Positions 1-15,757 of a DNA stretch of 64,000 nucleotides are shown one piece after another. This stretch comes from Oscheius tipulae (lineage: Eukaryota; Nematoda; Chromadorea; Rhabditida; Rhabditidae), in contig JASJZH010000001.1 of assembly GCA_037178975.1 (NCBI GenBank), positions 6,680,501 through 6,744,500 on the forward strand, read 5' to 3'. Both the position numbers and the translations under genes were made by a program. Within the stretch, counting starts at the first letter, position 1. Each line of letters starts with the position of its first letter. The notes under the pieces were generated by a model. It was not told where the DNA came from, made no database searches, and worked only from the letters and a program-made list of their open reading frames with translations.

Positions 1-629
1 TGCTCATGCTCGAGCCCCTTTCCCCCCTAAATTGAGCGGTAAACAAGGAGGAGGGAACTTCCGCGCGTGTCTGGTCGTATACAAAGTGGCCTTAATTCAG
101 ACCAGACACTTTTTCAGCCGATTAAACTATTCTCGCTGTTCCGATCTGTTTGCACTGTGTTCGGTTCTCCTGTGTACTGTTATTCTTTCCTTTCTTTGCG
201 TGGCCCTTTCTTGATCAATGAGAAATCTTGCGTTCACCGAAAAGCGGCGCCTCTTCACTTTCAGGGTCAGCTGTTTCACAACAACGTCTTAATACGGTCA
301 GCCATCCACATGTCTTTAAAAAAAACCCTTCTAAGAAAGCTCTTGCCTATTCAGCGTATTTTTTCCATTCATTTGTCTGTAAACAACGATTTTTGGTTGT
401 GGAAAAAAGTTGTGAGCGAAACTATGTTAGGCCAAGTTAGAAAAGAACAGCGGTATGTTGAACAGAATATTATTGGATTTGTTTGCATAGTCTCGTCCGT
501 TTACAGCAGGTCCGACAGCCTCTTCAGCGGTCTGTCGGCATCATCAAAAGTGACTTCTGCCCTTTCATTTGTACCGTTATTTTCTTAAAGAAGAGGTTCT
601 TTCTTGACCGAGTTTTTGTAGAAGCCAAT
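1..629. other. Upstream region without a supported gene
   Basis: Several short open frames cross this stretch, but none shows a recognisable domain, conserved motif or convincing splice structure. It probably holds the 5' flank of the UPF0561-like gene that starts at 630. It could also contain the end of a gene lying left of the window. Confidence 0.4.
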
Positions 630-1376
630 ATGGAAGATGTGACTGCTCAGCTGCGACGTCTCGACATGAACCATGGATTCGTACGCTATATTCAGAGGAA
701 CCAATTTGACCGGTATGATTGCATTCTATGTTGTAAAAATGACATTTTAGAGATGAATATCACAAAGTGATGGAAGAACGAAAAGCCGAAGTACAAGAGA
801 AGATTAGAGACAGTCGAGGTTCGAAATCGAAGAGGGAGTCTGCGAAGGAATCGAGAGTCTACATTCCGCCCCACAGAAGAAGCAGTGGCAGATCCGAACG
901 AGAAGAGAATAAGCATTCCGATAGAGTAAAATCTATTAAAAAAAAGTCTCAAAATTCTATTTAGAAACAGCCAAGCTCGGCAGTTGTAAGCGAAGTGGAA
1001 GAGACGACAATGCGACGGAAAGCTAGGAGTCGAGCGAAAAAAGAACTGGACAATATAGACGATTTAGAAATATTTGGAGGCTCCTCATCAGGTTTTTCAA
1101 TTTTTTCCAAAAAAAATTATCCTCCTCAGGATCCACACAAAAAACTGTCAAACAGATTTTCACCCTCAAGATGAGAAACAATGAAGGAGAAGAAGTTGAA
1201 ATCCCAGTTCTTTCTGTGAGCCTTTCGTTATTCTATTTTGATGTTATTTTTAGACGGATAAGGCAGCTTCTTTAGCCAAGCAGATTGGAAAACGCTACAA
1301 TTTCTCCGATGAACAGTGCCGAAATCTCCGACTAACCTTAGACAAAGCTCTCGAGCAGCATCTCGATTCCAAATAA
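630..1376 (+). CDS. UPF0561 family protein (C2orf68 homologue)
   Basis: Five exons (630-712, 751-925, 965-1091, 1130-1215, 1254-1376) join without a frame break into about 197 residues. The start is fixed by the family's N-terminal signature: the sequence reads LDMNHGFVRYIQRNQFDRDE, very close to the LDMNHGFV..IRRNQ..RDDY block of vertebrate C2orf68. A YIPPHRR block follows at about residue 70, matching the family's YLPRHR, then an acidic serine-rich linker. The C-terminal domain (KTVKQIFTLKMRNNEGEEVE... ending LEQHLDSK) corresponds to the family's conserved end. The molecular function of this family is unknown. The gene lies 278 bases upstream of MTG2 on the same strand, so co-transcription is possible but not shown. 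Introns are 38 bases long, typical of this window. The family assignment rests mainly on the N-terminal block. Confidence 0.82.
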
Positions 1377-1654
1377 TCTACCCTTTTACCTTGTACAGAT
1401 TCCCCGACGTGTCCCCCCTTCTCAGATTCAAACGGTTCTTTCTAACTGTGACCCCACTGCCATCAATTCCTCCAACTTAGGCAAAGATTGTGTGCCTTCA
1501 TCATTCCTATCAATTCGCTGAAATTCTTACTCGTGCATAATATGTCAAATATTTCTGCGTGTATATTAGATGAACTTCTACAACCTATACTTTGCCTCCA
1601 TTTTTGGATATCCACATTGTGTTGTTCTACTTTCGACCGGCTAAAAGTGCCCAG

Positions 1655-2966
1655 ATGATAGTGAGATGGAGTTCGTTGCAAGTGCTGCAGCGATGGACAT
1701 CGACTTCCGCACAGCTGACAAAAAAGCCACTTTTGCCGAAGAAACAACGGTCGCACGGAGAGGTACGTAATCTTTTTTTCAGTCTTTTGGAAAATCATTA
1801 CTTCCAGGCAGCCACCTTTGTGGATTATCGACGTGTTCGTTGTCATGGAGGCAACGGCGGTGACGGAATGGTCAGCTTCTTCCGTGGATATCGAAATCCA
1901 TTTGGGGGGCCGGATGGTGGAGACGGCGGAAATGGAGGGCATGTCGTCTTTCGAGCCGACAAGAACATCAAAGATTTGAGCCATCTGAGAAGTATCATAC
2001 GAGCAGCTAATGGCGAATTCGGGGGCTCGAAGTCGTGTCATGGCAAGTCGGCAGAACACACTGATGTAATTTGTCAAGGTGCTTGTTCTATTGCTTCATT
2101 TCAGATCTCCGTACCTATTGGAACCGTTTTTAACGACATCCAAACCGGAAAAGACCATTTCGAGCTGAAAAAGGACGGAGAAGTGTTCTTGGGAGCCAGA
2201 GGCGGTGCTGGTGGAAGAGGAAACCAGTTCTACGTATCTAATGAGGTCAGAAAACCATACAAGGCAGAATACGGTGGTCGAGGAGAAGAGGTAGACCTAC
2301 CATTTATAACCGAAAAATAACCTTTCCAGATAGTTTACGACGTTGAGATGCGCGTAATGGCAACAGCAGGACTTGTCGGTTTCCCCAATGCTGGAAAATC
2401 GTACGTTTCTTCCAGATAATTTGCAGCAAACTGCTCTCCAGATCCCTGTTGCGAGCCATCTCCCGCGCCAAGCCAAAAGTGGCGAGCTATCCGTTTACGA
2501 CTCTCAAACCACATGTCGGCATGGTCCACTACGACGATTTCGAGCAAGTGGCAGTTGCTGACATTCCCGGACTGATCGAAGACGCTCATCTCAATGAGGG
2601 ACTTGGTGTTGCCTTCCTCAAACACATCGAACGCTGTAGCTGTCTATTCTACGTGCTCGACTTCACTCTCGGCGAGTATCGTCTCCAATTCGAGTCGCTG
2701 AAACACGAGCTGGAAGGATACAGGACAGGCCTGTCAGAAAGACCAAGCTGTGTGGTGATCAATAAGATGGATCTGGTCGACAAGGTTTGGTTTCTTCAAA
2801 CTTTTCCAATACTACTTTTCAGAACGAGGAGAATGGCAGAATAGCAGAAATACGAGCCAGCTTCCCAGAATTTCCATGCTTTTTTATCTCTGCTAAGTAT
2901 GGAACCGGCCTAGAAGAGTTGCTAGTATTTTTGCGTGAAAAATATGACGAGAGGTTGTCAGAATGA
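1655..2966 (+). CDS. MTG2: Mitochondrial Obg-type GTPase MTG2/GTPBP5
   Basis: Six exons (1655-1762, 1808-2065, 2105-2290, 2330-2400, 2442-2784, 2823-2966) give about 369 residues in frame. The order is a basic N-terminus consistent with a mitochondrial presequence, the glycine-rich Obg fold ([25 protein letters not shown]), then the G domain with G1 [10 protein letters not shown]2 region [12 protein letters not shown]3 DIPG and G4 NKMD. The [23 protein letters not shown] segment and the HIERC block match GTPBP5 better than GTPBP10. The family assembles the large mitochondrial ribosomal subunit in the matrix. A 39-base intron (2066-2104) is a multiple of three and open in frame, so an ORF finder would read through it; removing it restores the family spacing before VPIGTV. 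The gene meets RTCB tail to tail, with 73 bases between the stop codons. Confidence 0.93.
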
Positions 2967-3039
2967 AACAAATCTTTTTTTAAATACACGAACATGAAAA
3001 AACCCGAAAACAAACAGGAAAAGTAAAAAGATACTTTTT

Positions 3040-4855
3040 CTAGCCCTTGATGACCGCGATGGGTCGCAGTTTGACGGCCTTCTTACTGATGCCGGCCTCA
3101 TCGCAGGTATTGACGACATCTGTAACATTCTTGTACGATTCTGGAGCCTCTTCCATGATGAGTTTTGGGCTGGCTATTCGAATAGATATGCCCTTCGTTT
3201 TGAGATCATCAATGACGCTGTCCCATGTTATGTTTCGACGAGATTTCGCTCGTGAAAGAGCACGACCCTGGAAAAAGGTAGAGTAGAGGAAAAGAAGCAA
3301 AACTCACGGCTCCATGGCAAGTTGTTCCGAATGTCTCGACCATTCCCTGTTCTGTTCCAGTCAACACATAACTGCATGTGCCCATACTGCCTCCAATAAG
3401 AACTGGCTGTCCCGTGAGCTGATAATCGACGGGAATTAGTGGATGATGAGCGGGGAAGGCTCTCGTTGCTCCTTTTCGATGAACACAAAGCTGTGTGGGA
3501 CGGCCATTGATCAGATGCTCTTCCATTTTGGCCACATTGTGCGAGACATCATAGATCATCTGAATATAGTTTAGCGACTCATTGTAGAAGAAATTACCTG
3601 CATATCGAGATCATCGGGAGACATTTTGAAGACGCGAGAGAAGGCTTGTCGGACGCAGTAGGTCATGCAGGAACGATTGACCCAGGCGAAATTGGCGGCA
3701 GCTGCCATTCCTTTCAGATAGTCTTGCCCTAGAAGCAAGTCTCTTTATGAGCTAGAAGATCGTCTAACCTTCTTCAGAAGTCAGTTTGGCACAGGCTAGC
3801 TGGCGATCATTCACGACAATGTTATCTCGGGACATGGCCTTCTCCATCGCGACCAGACTATCCGTAGCTACTTGATGCCCCAATCCTCGACTGCCACAAT
3901 GCAGCATCACGACTACTTGGCCTATAAAATAGCTGTTCTGCTGAGAAAAAGGGACTGATACCTTTGTTTTCGATGCCCATCTGACAGGCTGCGTGATAAT
4001 CGTAGACTTCGTCGACTACTTGTACTTCGGCATAATGATTTCCAGCTCCAAGTGTACCGAGTTGTGGTAGACCTCTTTTCTTCGCGCGTGTCGAAACCTT
4101 TGATGCGTCAGCTTGCAGCATTCGACCGTATTCTTCGCAATGCTCCTTGTCCTCGGCCCAGCTGTAGCCTTCTCGAAGCGTCCAATCCATTCCCATTTCT
4201 AGACATCTTCAAATTGCTTCAATTTACATGTAAAAAAAAAAAAACGAACTCGATCAGATCATTTGCTGCCATCGGAATCGCTCCTCGGGAACCGACTCCT
4301 ACCGGAATGTGATCGAAAAGGGCTTGTGCGAGCTCATCCTTCACGGGAGCCACATCTTTCTCGAAGAGATTTGTGCGTATGAGACGAACTCCGCAGTTAA
4401 TATCGAAACCGACTCCTCCTGAACTGTTTTGTTTTGAATTATGAAGTTTCAAGCTATAATTGTAAATGAACAAACCTGGAGAAATGATGGCGTCCTTGTT
4501 CGATGTATCAAAGGCAGCAATATTTCCAATTGAGAATCCATAACCCGAATGAATATCTGGTAAGCCAATTGAATGTCCGACGATTCCTGGCAGAGCTGCG
4601 ACATTTGCGATTTGTCTCACGGCGGGAAGAAATCCTCCAATTCCGCCACTGTTCACAGCAAACTGGAGCTCGTCGAACATTAGCTTCTCTAAGCCGGCAT
4701 TCACGTAAAAACGACCTTCTACCTAAGTATTTGTAAGGAATAGCAGATAACAAGTAACCTACATTCATGTTAGGAACAAAGCCCTTTTTGATCTTGAATT
4801 TGACTGGCGAGAGGCGCTCGATGTAGTCACATTCTTGCTCATAAGTTCGTGGCAT
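3040..4855 (-). CDS. RTCB: RtcB tRNA-splicing ligase
   Basis: Eight exons (transcript order 4855-4763, 4722-4476, 4418-4250, 4206-3962, 3921-3769, 3728-3598, 3559-3308, 3267-3040) sum to 1518 bases, or 505 residues, the same length as human RTCB. It is the catalytic subunit of the tRNA ligase complex that joins tRNA exons and, in metazoans, XBP1 mRNA, using GTP and manganese. Metal and guanylate residues sit in conserved blocks: the cysteine of [13 protein letters not shown], the histidines of GAGNHYAE and HCGSRGLGH, and the histidine of HRKG.TRAFP that takes GMP. The C-terminus ends [16 protein letters not shown] ([11 protein letters not shown]), as in the family. The start [10 protein letters not shown] aligns with MSRSYNDEL. 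The HCGS block carries Cys where human has Ser. All splice sites used are GT-AG and all phases agree. Confidence 0.97.
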
Positions 4856-5579
4856 CTTAGTTCTGAAAACAAAATACTACCTTCTAAATAAAAAAGAGAA
4901 CAGATCGAAGTGAGGATATAAACAAATGTCAATAGGGCAGGCTGATGGTTGTGCAACACTGCGAATGTGTTTTTCTGCAACGAGTATCGGATCAGTCTTT
5001 TTGCGAAAAGTCTTTTGCGGAGAAAGACTGGTAAAATCTATGATCTCGAGGGAAAAATTAAGTTTTTGAAAGTGCCGCCAAATAACATTCAAAAGATGAA
5101 GACGAAAACTTTCCTGTGGAACTCAATTTCTTTTCTCTTTCGTTTTATGCTTCTTGCTTAAGTTTCTGGCATCTAAAAAATTCCTTGAACTGGTGAACCC
5201 GGAAAAATTGGGCGCATGAGAGAAAGAGAAATGTTCATTGCCTTATTTTGTATTTACCCGGTGCTCCGACGGATCTTCGCAGTTTCACTTCAACATATGC
5301 AAATATTTATACCCCTGTCATTTCTGACAGGATCTCTGAATAAAAACATAATATGAACACGTTGGTGAAAGAACAATGAACCACAACTGACTCTGGGGAA
5401 AGCATTTGGTGGTCAAGGAGGAGGAGGGATCGACTAGAATACATACGAATTTAAACACTCTTACTACGCCTAAAAAGACCCGAGCGAAGTGGATGATACA
5501 TTCTAAGCGAATAATCGGAAGGAACCTGCTTTGGATCTTCTCAAATGTTGAGAAGTTTGGGTCGAATATGTACAGATGT
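4856..5579. other. Intergenic region between RTCB and RSPRY1
   Basis: This is the RTCB promoter side and the 3' flank of RSPRY1. Apart from a small perfect hairpin near 5317-5336 (arms CCTGTCA and TGACAGG), I see no gene, RNA or repeat that can be supported. Confidence 0.4.
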
Positions 5580-8600
<3,021 letters not shown>

Positions 8601-10209
8601 GCTGGAAATGTGTAGCATGAAAAGAGGACGGAGAGAAACAGCCAGTCCTTTTTTCGCCAGTCGACTCGACTGACTGCTTTTGATAGGAAAAAGGAGAGAG
8701 AGATTGACCGACACGTGACCATACCAATGGCGACAACAAAACGTGTGGGCTGTGACTAAGCTTCCCTCGAAAACGGGAAAATGATAGGAAGGCGCTCAAA
8801 TTGGTAGATACGTGATCACGTATCTCTCTACGAACGAGTTTTTCTTTGGATTTTCGACAATCAATATGGACTGGTTTCATTTTCGACCTACCCTAGAAAC
8901 CTTGGCAAGAATCCACATTTACAAGACGAGGTCATGGCTGCTGGAAGTAACAATGCATGAAACGGGAGCAAGGAGAGCATTCGTTCAACTATGCGGAAAA
9001 GGGCAAGACTGGGAATAAGAACGGGTGAACTTGGTGGATTCCATTTGGAAGCGAAGGGGGAAGGGAGAGGAATGACCAGAGGGGCTAATTGGTTCGTAGC
9101 GCGATTCTAAACAGGGAGAGGGAGGAGACCGATTGAAATAACGAAAGTTAATTAATGAGAAGGTGCTATTTTTGGAGAAAAGTATCTGTAGAGTTGCTCG
9201 GCAAAAAGTCTTTTTGAACAGGAAAAAGAAGGCGTCCTCCAGACTGGTTCTCCTTGCGAAACGAAACCCATCCTGATAATCAAAAGCAAGTGGTCATGAT
9301 AAAGAGTTAGACCTATCTATGGGCTCAGAGTCTCTCTCTCTCTCTATTCAGAACCCAAAGCGAGAAAAAAGGTCTCAAAGACATTTGATGAGTCTCTGTG
9401 GGAGGAGGGAAGGGGCAAACAGGGCTCGGGCAGCAGCAGTCTGTTGACACTCGCACAGCCATGTTTTGGACCGGCCGGTCTCTTTTCGTATTTATAGGCT
9501 CTCGGAAGCAAGGCAAGGTCTCATTACCGAGTATTGGTCTCCAATTTCAATTGGGAAGTTTTTAGATGGAAAACATTGGTCACTAGAGTACAAAAGACTG
9601 TTTTTATTTGCCAATGGTCATGTTCACCTCCAAGTGATGTTGACGTGGAAAAAAACTGTAATCATAACAGTTGGAAGCAAACAGTACAGGTGTGGTGACA
9701 AAGGTTTTGATCTTACGTTTGGCTCACGGCTTTTGCAGGATGGTCCTGCTGCACCCACCGAAGAAATAAGACCTAGCACCCGACTGAAGGGAGAAAAGAT
9801 GGGAGAGAACAGAGATCCAGCGGCCAATCCGAAAGATTAGCCGTGGTCAACTTCTCAAGGCTATCCCACTGACGAATCTCGGTTGGAAGACGTCATCATC
9901 TTAGGGATCGTTTTTTCCTTAGGGATTCAAAGATTGTGTTGTTGAGAAACTCCGACAATACTATATTGTGGGAATGTACTCTGCGCAACGACGTGACAAT
10001 GAGGTTCCGGTTTTGCGGAGAGAACTGGTAGTTGAGGGTGTCACTTTCAGCCCAAGTGGACAGAAAAATAGGAAATCCCGGTTGCCTCGTCGGAACTGTC
10101 AAGGGATCCGGCACACACGTTCGGAAAATGACGTTTTTTCTAGAGTGACCAAGACTCGCGACTGTTACGATATGTTCACTGAGATCAATCTAGCACAAGG
10201 AATTACTTC
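8601..10209. other. Gene-poor interval
   Basis: Open frames such as 9466-9840 (+) have no recognisable domain, no good start and no splice structure, so I do not call them. A (TC)n microsatellite lies near 9330-9345. The stretch must include the RSPRY1 promoter and the 3' flank of the P-glycoprotein gene. Confidence 0.4.
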
Positions 10210-13200
10210 TCAGAGTCGTTCTTCTCCATTGGTCATGACAGCCAGTCCTTGTTTCAGTGTCAGAGAGTAGTAGACTCCTTTCAAGGCCAGCAGCTCGTTA
10301 TGTGTGCCCTTCTCGACCACGACACCATTCTTGACTACCAGTATGCAGTTAGCATTGACCACTGTCGAGAGTCGGTGTGCAATCACAACACAAGTTCGTC
10401 GCTCAGAGGCCTTGTCAAGTGCTTCTTGGACGATCTTCTCGCTCTCGGTGTCCAGAGCAGACGTGGCCTCGTCCAGAAGAAGAATCTTTGGATTTCTAAT
10501 AAGAGCTCTGGCGATGGCGATTCGTTGTTTTTGACCACCGGATAGCTGTGTTCCTCGATCTCCGACGCGGGTTTCGTAGCCCTTAACATTGAACGGTTTG
10601 AGCGAACGATGTTGGCTTACCTCGGGAAGAGCTGAGATGAACTTGTGAATGTTAGACTTTTCCGCAGCAAGGAAGACATCTTGCTCACTGACAGACCCTT
10701 CTGGTAGACCATAAACGATGTTATCTCTGAAAAAAGGCTACTCAAGTCTTGATACAGTTTCTCACTTGATTGACTTATCGAAAAGGATAGGTTCTTGGGA
10801 GACAAGAGCAATGTGTGATCGCAGATGAGATGGACTCATTCCACGGATATCTGTTCCGTCTAGACTCTAAACCACGATAGTTTGTCTCATTGACCGGGTT
10901 ACTGACCACGGAGCCACTGAGCGGATCGTAGAACCTTTCCAAGAGTGAAATGACCGTCGACTTTCCACAGCCACTTGGTCCAACCAAAGCCAGAGTCTGT
11001 CCCGGTTTCACCTCGACATCCAGCCCTTGTAATATCGGAATGTTCGGGCGTTCAGGATAGCGGAATTCCACTGCCTTCAGTTGGACATTTCCACTAATAC
11101 TGGGCTTGCTTCCTCCAGCTGTCATACTATCTATTTCTGGCTCATCTGACATCATTTTGAAGATGAGTCCTGCCGCGAAACGAGCCTTCATATAGTCTGG
11201 GAAGTAGGCTGTTGCGAGCCCAACGCTCGAAGAGGTCATGGAGACAGCGAAGAGAACTCTCATGGCATCCAGAGAGTCTATATGAGGCTCATGAGTTATC
11301 AGATAGACGGCGAAACGGAAGAGGGCAGCAAAGACAAAGTAGAAGACGGCCGTGGCGAATCCATATGCCATCCCCTGGATGATCGACCGTCGTTTGACCT
11401 TCTGGAGTGGCCCAGAGAGATGATTGGCGAATTGGGAGAGCAGGCGGTCTTGAAGAGTCAGAGCTTGGACAGTTCGGATGTTCTCAATGGCTTCGATGGC
11501 CACCTAAACTTGATTCATCTTGAATAGCCAACGTTGGATACCTTTCCACTGTTTTCAAGTTCCTTGGCGTCCGATTGACCTCCTCCAGAGAAAAAGTATA
11601 TGTTCAAGCCTTGACCAACTCCTGCTAGCGGATACATGAAAATAGCTACACATGCCATCTGCCAGCCAAAGTAGAAGGCAACCCCGATGGCACAGATGGT
11701 TGTCACAAGGGCGGAAATGACGGAGCCGAGACGGTAGTCGATTGCCTGAAATAAAACAGTTCTCAAAACTGGATTGGTGTAATAGCTACAGTACTCAATA
11801 AGGACTCACAAATTTGACGTTGGGAGCGTCCGTGGCCAGCCTGGTTGTGATCTTTCCGACCGAGTGCTTTGGCATGTCAAAGTATTTTCCATCTTGACGC
11901 AGTACGTTTCGGAAGACCATTGAACGAAGTCTCATGGTCAGTCGTTCAGCTGCGAGACCGAAGAATGAGCATTGCATGATCATTGTGATGCATTGAATTG
12001 CGCCGAGAACCAAGAAGGCGAGAGCCCATTTGTGCCCGTCGTGCTTCATCTTGTCGAAGTCGGTGTAGCTGAAGATCTGAAACGAGGAGCGCTTTTGGTA
12101 AAGTAGGGCAACTTACTTTGATCATCTGGGCAAAGAGAAGAGCCATGGCTGGGAAGACACATCCCTGAAGGCAGCAGGCCAAAAAGCCAAGGAAGATGTG
12201 ACACCATTCGGGTCGGGCGTACTTCAGAATGCCGAACAGACTGGCCTTTTGTGCACCTTCCTGTTCCAGCTCGTGTTTTAGTCGTTCCATGTCCAGTTTC
12301 GGGTCCTCTGGTTCTGGCTCGAACAGTTCTTCTTTTCTTGAGTCCAAACGTTTCAGAGCCTGGGAATTTTGTCGATCGATTGACTGTCTCTTGGTCAACG
12401 TATGCTTCTCTGAAACAAAATCTGTTTTCAAGTAATGCAAAGAGTGAAACCTTCTTCCGTGTCTAGGAAGACTTGAGCATGAACTAGCTCATGATAGAGT
12501 CCCTTCCTGTCCAACAGTTCGTTGTGTCTTCCAGTCTCGACCACTTCTCCGCCCTTCATAACAATGATCATGTCTGCATTTCTGATGGTCGAGAGACGAT
12601 GAGCAATCACGATGGTCGTTCGGCCAATTGATGCCTTTTCCAGGGCTTTCTGGACAATGTGCTCCGATTCAGAATCAAGGGCCGAGGTGGCTTCGTCCAA
12701 CAGAAGAATCTTCGGATCTCTAACCAGAGCTCTGGCAATTGCAATTCTCTGCTTCTGGCCGCCCGACATCTGCGATCCACGATCTCCGACCAATGTTTGA
12801 AGTCCCTAAAATGTGGGTTAGAGAGAAGTGCATAAGTGAGTTCACATTGCTGAAACCCATGACAAAGCTGTAGGCATTGGCCTGGCGAAGGGCAGCAGTG
12901 ATCTGGGCGTCAGTGATGTCCTCACGGCCGTAACGAATGTTCTGAAACGTAGGTTCAAGTTTAGCTTCCATCAAGTTCAATCAACCTGCTCTATGGTAGT
13001 GTTGAACAGATTTGGTTCTTGGGATACCACTCCAATATAGTTCCTCAAAAACTCAATGTTGATATCCTGAATGTCAATTCCATCGATGGAAATCTGAACC
13101 CTTTTTTGGCATACTAAAATCTATATTGTACCTTTCCAGAGAGTGGATTGTAATAGCGCAGCAGGAGTTGAATTATTGTGCTTTTTCCACAGCCGCTTGA

Positions 13201-14671
13201 TCCAACGAGTGCAATCGTTTGCCCTGGTTTCGCCTCAAAACTCAGTCCTTTAAGAATCGGCACTTCGGGGCGGGAAGGGTAGGTGAACTTGACGTCTTTG
13301 ACCGAGATGTGTCCTTTCAGATCCGTTGGCAGGGCCCCTTCTTGACTGTAGGAATCAATTTCAGGGATCTGAAGGCTATTTTTGAGACAGACTCGACTCA
13401 CTCTGTCAATAACGTTGTAGAGGACTCCAGCTGAGCCCATGGCTGTTCCTACCGCTCCAAACTGTGGCCCGGCTTGTCCTAAAGCCAGTGCTCCCAGTGT
13501 GACAGAGAAGAAGATCTGAGACAGAATAATCGACAAAAGAATTAGCTCACCGTGACGACATCGCCTCCGTTTAGCCTGCGATCGACGACATAGTTCGTGC
13601 CGATGTAGAAGGCCAGCCAGAAGCTCACAAAGAGGAAGTGGAAGGTGGCACCGAGTCCGATGCCGATATAAACGGACTTTTTGATTCCCACAGTTCGACA
13701 GCGAGCCAAGGCTGTTTCATACCTATTGTGTTCATAGTCTTGTCCATTGAAAGCCATCACAGTTCGGATACAAGTTAGGACTTCTTCAGCTATTCCACCA
13801 GCCACCGCGTACTTCTTTGCTTCTTGCTGGGCAGCGGAACTCATCCATTTGCCCATGAATGCTCCACAAACTATGAGAAAAGGGACAACGGATAGCATGA
13901 TGAGAGTTAATTTCCAGTCGTAGGTGAAGGCGATGACAAAGCTGGCCACGAACTGGGCAGTGAACTGGATACATAGACCCACCTTATCTCCAGTTCCCTC
14001 TTTTACACGCTCGAGATTACTGTAATTGGTTGAAGACAAGTGGAAAAGAAGAGTCTCACTCGAACAGTTTCGTGGCCAAACTTCCTGAATTGTTTTTGTC
14101 GAACCAGGAAATCTCTTGACGCAACACCGACTTGAAAAACTCTTGTCTCAGACGATTGACCATGTTCTCCGAAGCTATCAGGAAGCAGATCGCCTGGAAA
14201 GTACAAGGGTTTCTTCCTTTTGACAACGACTTACTTGAAGGCATGCTGCCATAAAGACGCCAGCTCCAATTTCGGCGAAAATGACGCAATTTTTGGATAC
14301 TTCTGTGGTCATATTGTGGTAAACAGCGTCGCGGAAGACTTTGGACTCTGAAGGAACGATTCATAAAAAGGAGAAAACTACAAACCATTGAACAGAGGGA
14401 GGGTCATCTCGGCCATAGAGATCATGAAGTTCTGTGTAGTGTTACCGAGAAGGATGGAGAGTACAGGAAGAGAAGCCCCGGTCACAATGGCCACTATTGC
14501 GGCCAGAAGAAGAAGTAACCTGTCAGACGAGCTCGTGTAACGATAGAGTTCGAAGAAGGAAGCTCTCGTTTTCGCAGATTTCCTGAGCAAACAAGTTTAA
14601 TAGATAAAGTTGACTTACTCGGGTTTCTGAATAATTGGGTCATCCCAGGAACCTTTGGAAGTCTTCCCCAT
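10210..14671 (-). CDS. P-glycoprotein, ABC transporter subfamily B
   Basis: This is one long multi-exon full transporter with two transmembrane halves, each followed by a nucleotide-binding domain. It starts [12 protein letters not shown] at 14671. The first membrane domain spans about 14600-13400. NBD1 has Walker [10 protein letters not shown] (near 13200), signature MSGGQKQR and Walker [13 protein letters not shown] (12780-12660). An acidic linker leads to the second membrane domain (about 12100-11200), then NBD2 with Walker [10 protein letters not shown] (near 10970), signature LSGGQKQR and a histidine-switch HRLS. It ends TNGEERL at 10210. The NBD1 signature has Met where the canonical motif has Leu, a change also common in nematode PGPs. 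The family exports amphipathic drugs and xenobiotics across the plasma membrane. All catalytic motifs are intact, so it should be functional. Introns are short; I did not fix every boundary. Confidence 0.95.
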
Positions 14672-15426
14672 TGCTCTCGGAACAAAAAAAGACGTAGAGA
14701 CTGGACTGTCTAGCCTCCTTATATGGACTGGGTGCAGATGGCTCTGTGCTCGCACACTCCAAGGTGATAAGCCACAAATCACAAAACTTGGAGATATCGT
14801 TTGATGGCAGATAGAGTTCGAGTAATGTCGAGAGATCTGTAGTCGTACAGGGCGAGTATAGGGAGCAACAGTCAAGGACACGAAGTCGTCCGGCCGACGA
14901 AATCCTCTTTAAACCATTGTGACTCAGTTGCACTATGATCACGTATGAATAGTTGTTTTGACACATCCTCCAAGTTCCAGGAACTTCATTGACGTCAGAA
15001 CTTTGAAGTGATTCGAGTCAGTCAAAGTCAGTAGCACTATGTGAGTCTAGAGTCTAGCTTGTTCACATAGCCACAGATAGCTAGAATCGAGCATTGCTCA
15101 CAGGACGCAAGTCACGAAATGGGATGAATTTGTGAGACTGTCCTTTGGAAGAACGGAGCTGTTTCGCACAAAGAGCAGGACTCCGGTGGAACACCAGATA
15201 TTTAGGTAATCTGCGCTTGATCCTACTAGAGCGAATGATTTTTTTTTTTTGCACAAGTCCGGAGGTGCTTCCACCTTTTCAAGTCGGTGGATGGGGCACA
15301 TTGGTGGTGTGACTAGAGCCATGCTCACCTCCAACGTCGGATTGGCTGGAGCCCTGACTGAATTGGTTGGAGCCCTGACACTAGTCTTTGAACCGTCAGT
15401 GCTCTCAAACACCGTCTTATCAAAGT
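14672..15426. other. Intergenic, with duplicated flank of the HP1-like gene
   Basis: The part from about 15150 to 15426 resembles 19500-20017 (shared phrases such as GGGGCACATTGG and GGAGCCCTGAC), so it belongs to the same local duplication as the chromodomain genes. No gene is supported here. Confidence 0.4.
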
Positions 15427-15693
15427 ATGCCCCCGAAGAAGTACACCCCGAGATCCAAAGGACAGATTGTTGAAGAGATCCTGGACAGAAGACCATCAAA
15501 GACGATTCAAGGAAAATTTGAATATTTGGTTCAATGGCAGGCTCGTGGATTTTTTTTAAACATTCTTTGACCTTTTTTCTTTCAGAATTCTGAAGATAAT
15601 ACGTGGGAGCCCGAAGACAATCTTAACTGTCCGACATTGATTCCCCGATTCGAATGCAAGTACTACTTGAAGAGGGAACAGGAAGAGGCCAAG
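15427..15693 (+). pseudogene. Truncated HP1-like chromodomain gene (copy 1)
   Basis: Exon 1 (15427-15540) and exon 2 (15586-15693) are nearly identical to the intact copy at 20018. They encode a basic N-terminus and a chromodomain ([23 protein letters not shown], then [22 protein letters not shown]). Just after EEAK the sequence departs from copy 2, and the chromoshadow exons are missing, so the frame meets a stop in what is intron in the other copy. It could make a chromodomain-only protein of about 74 residues, but the break at the duplication edge suggests a relic. Confidence 0.7.
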
Positions 15694-15757
15694 GTTTGAA
15701 AGTTTTCCTAACAAGTTAGGACAATTCAAGTTACAAAATGAGCACCGACAATGTGAG

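Noticed and set aside
67-588. Long open frame on the plus strand at the left edge
   Set aside because: Starts at a non-ATG codon, has no domain and overlaps other frames; its composition looks non-coding.
2066-2104. In-frame insertion in MTG2 (open through 39 bases)
   Set aside because: The segment starts GTAATTT and ends TTTCAG, and its removal restores the Obg family spacing; it is an intron.
9466-9840. 124-residue plus-strand frame downstream of the RSPRY1 promoter
   Set aside because: Begins at TTG, lacks any recognisable motif, and the opposite strand is also open; not supportable as a gene.
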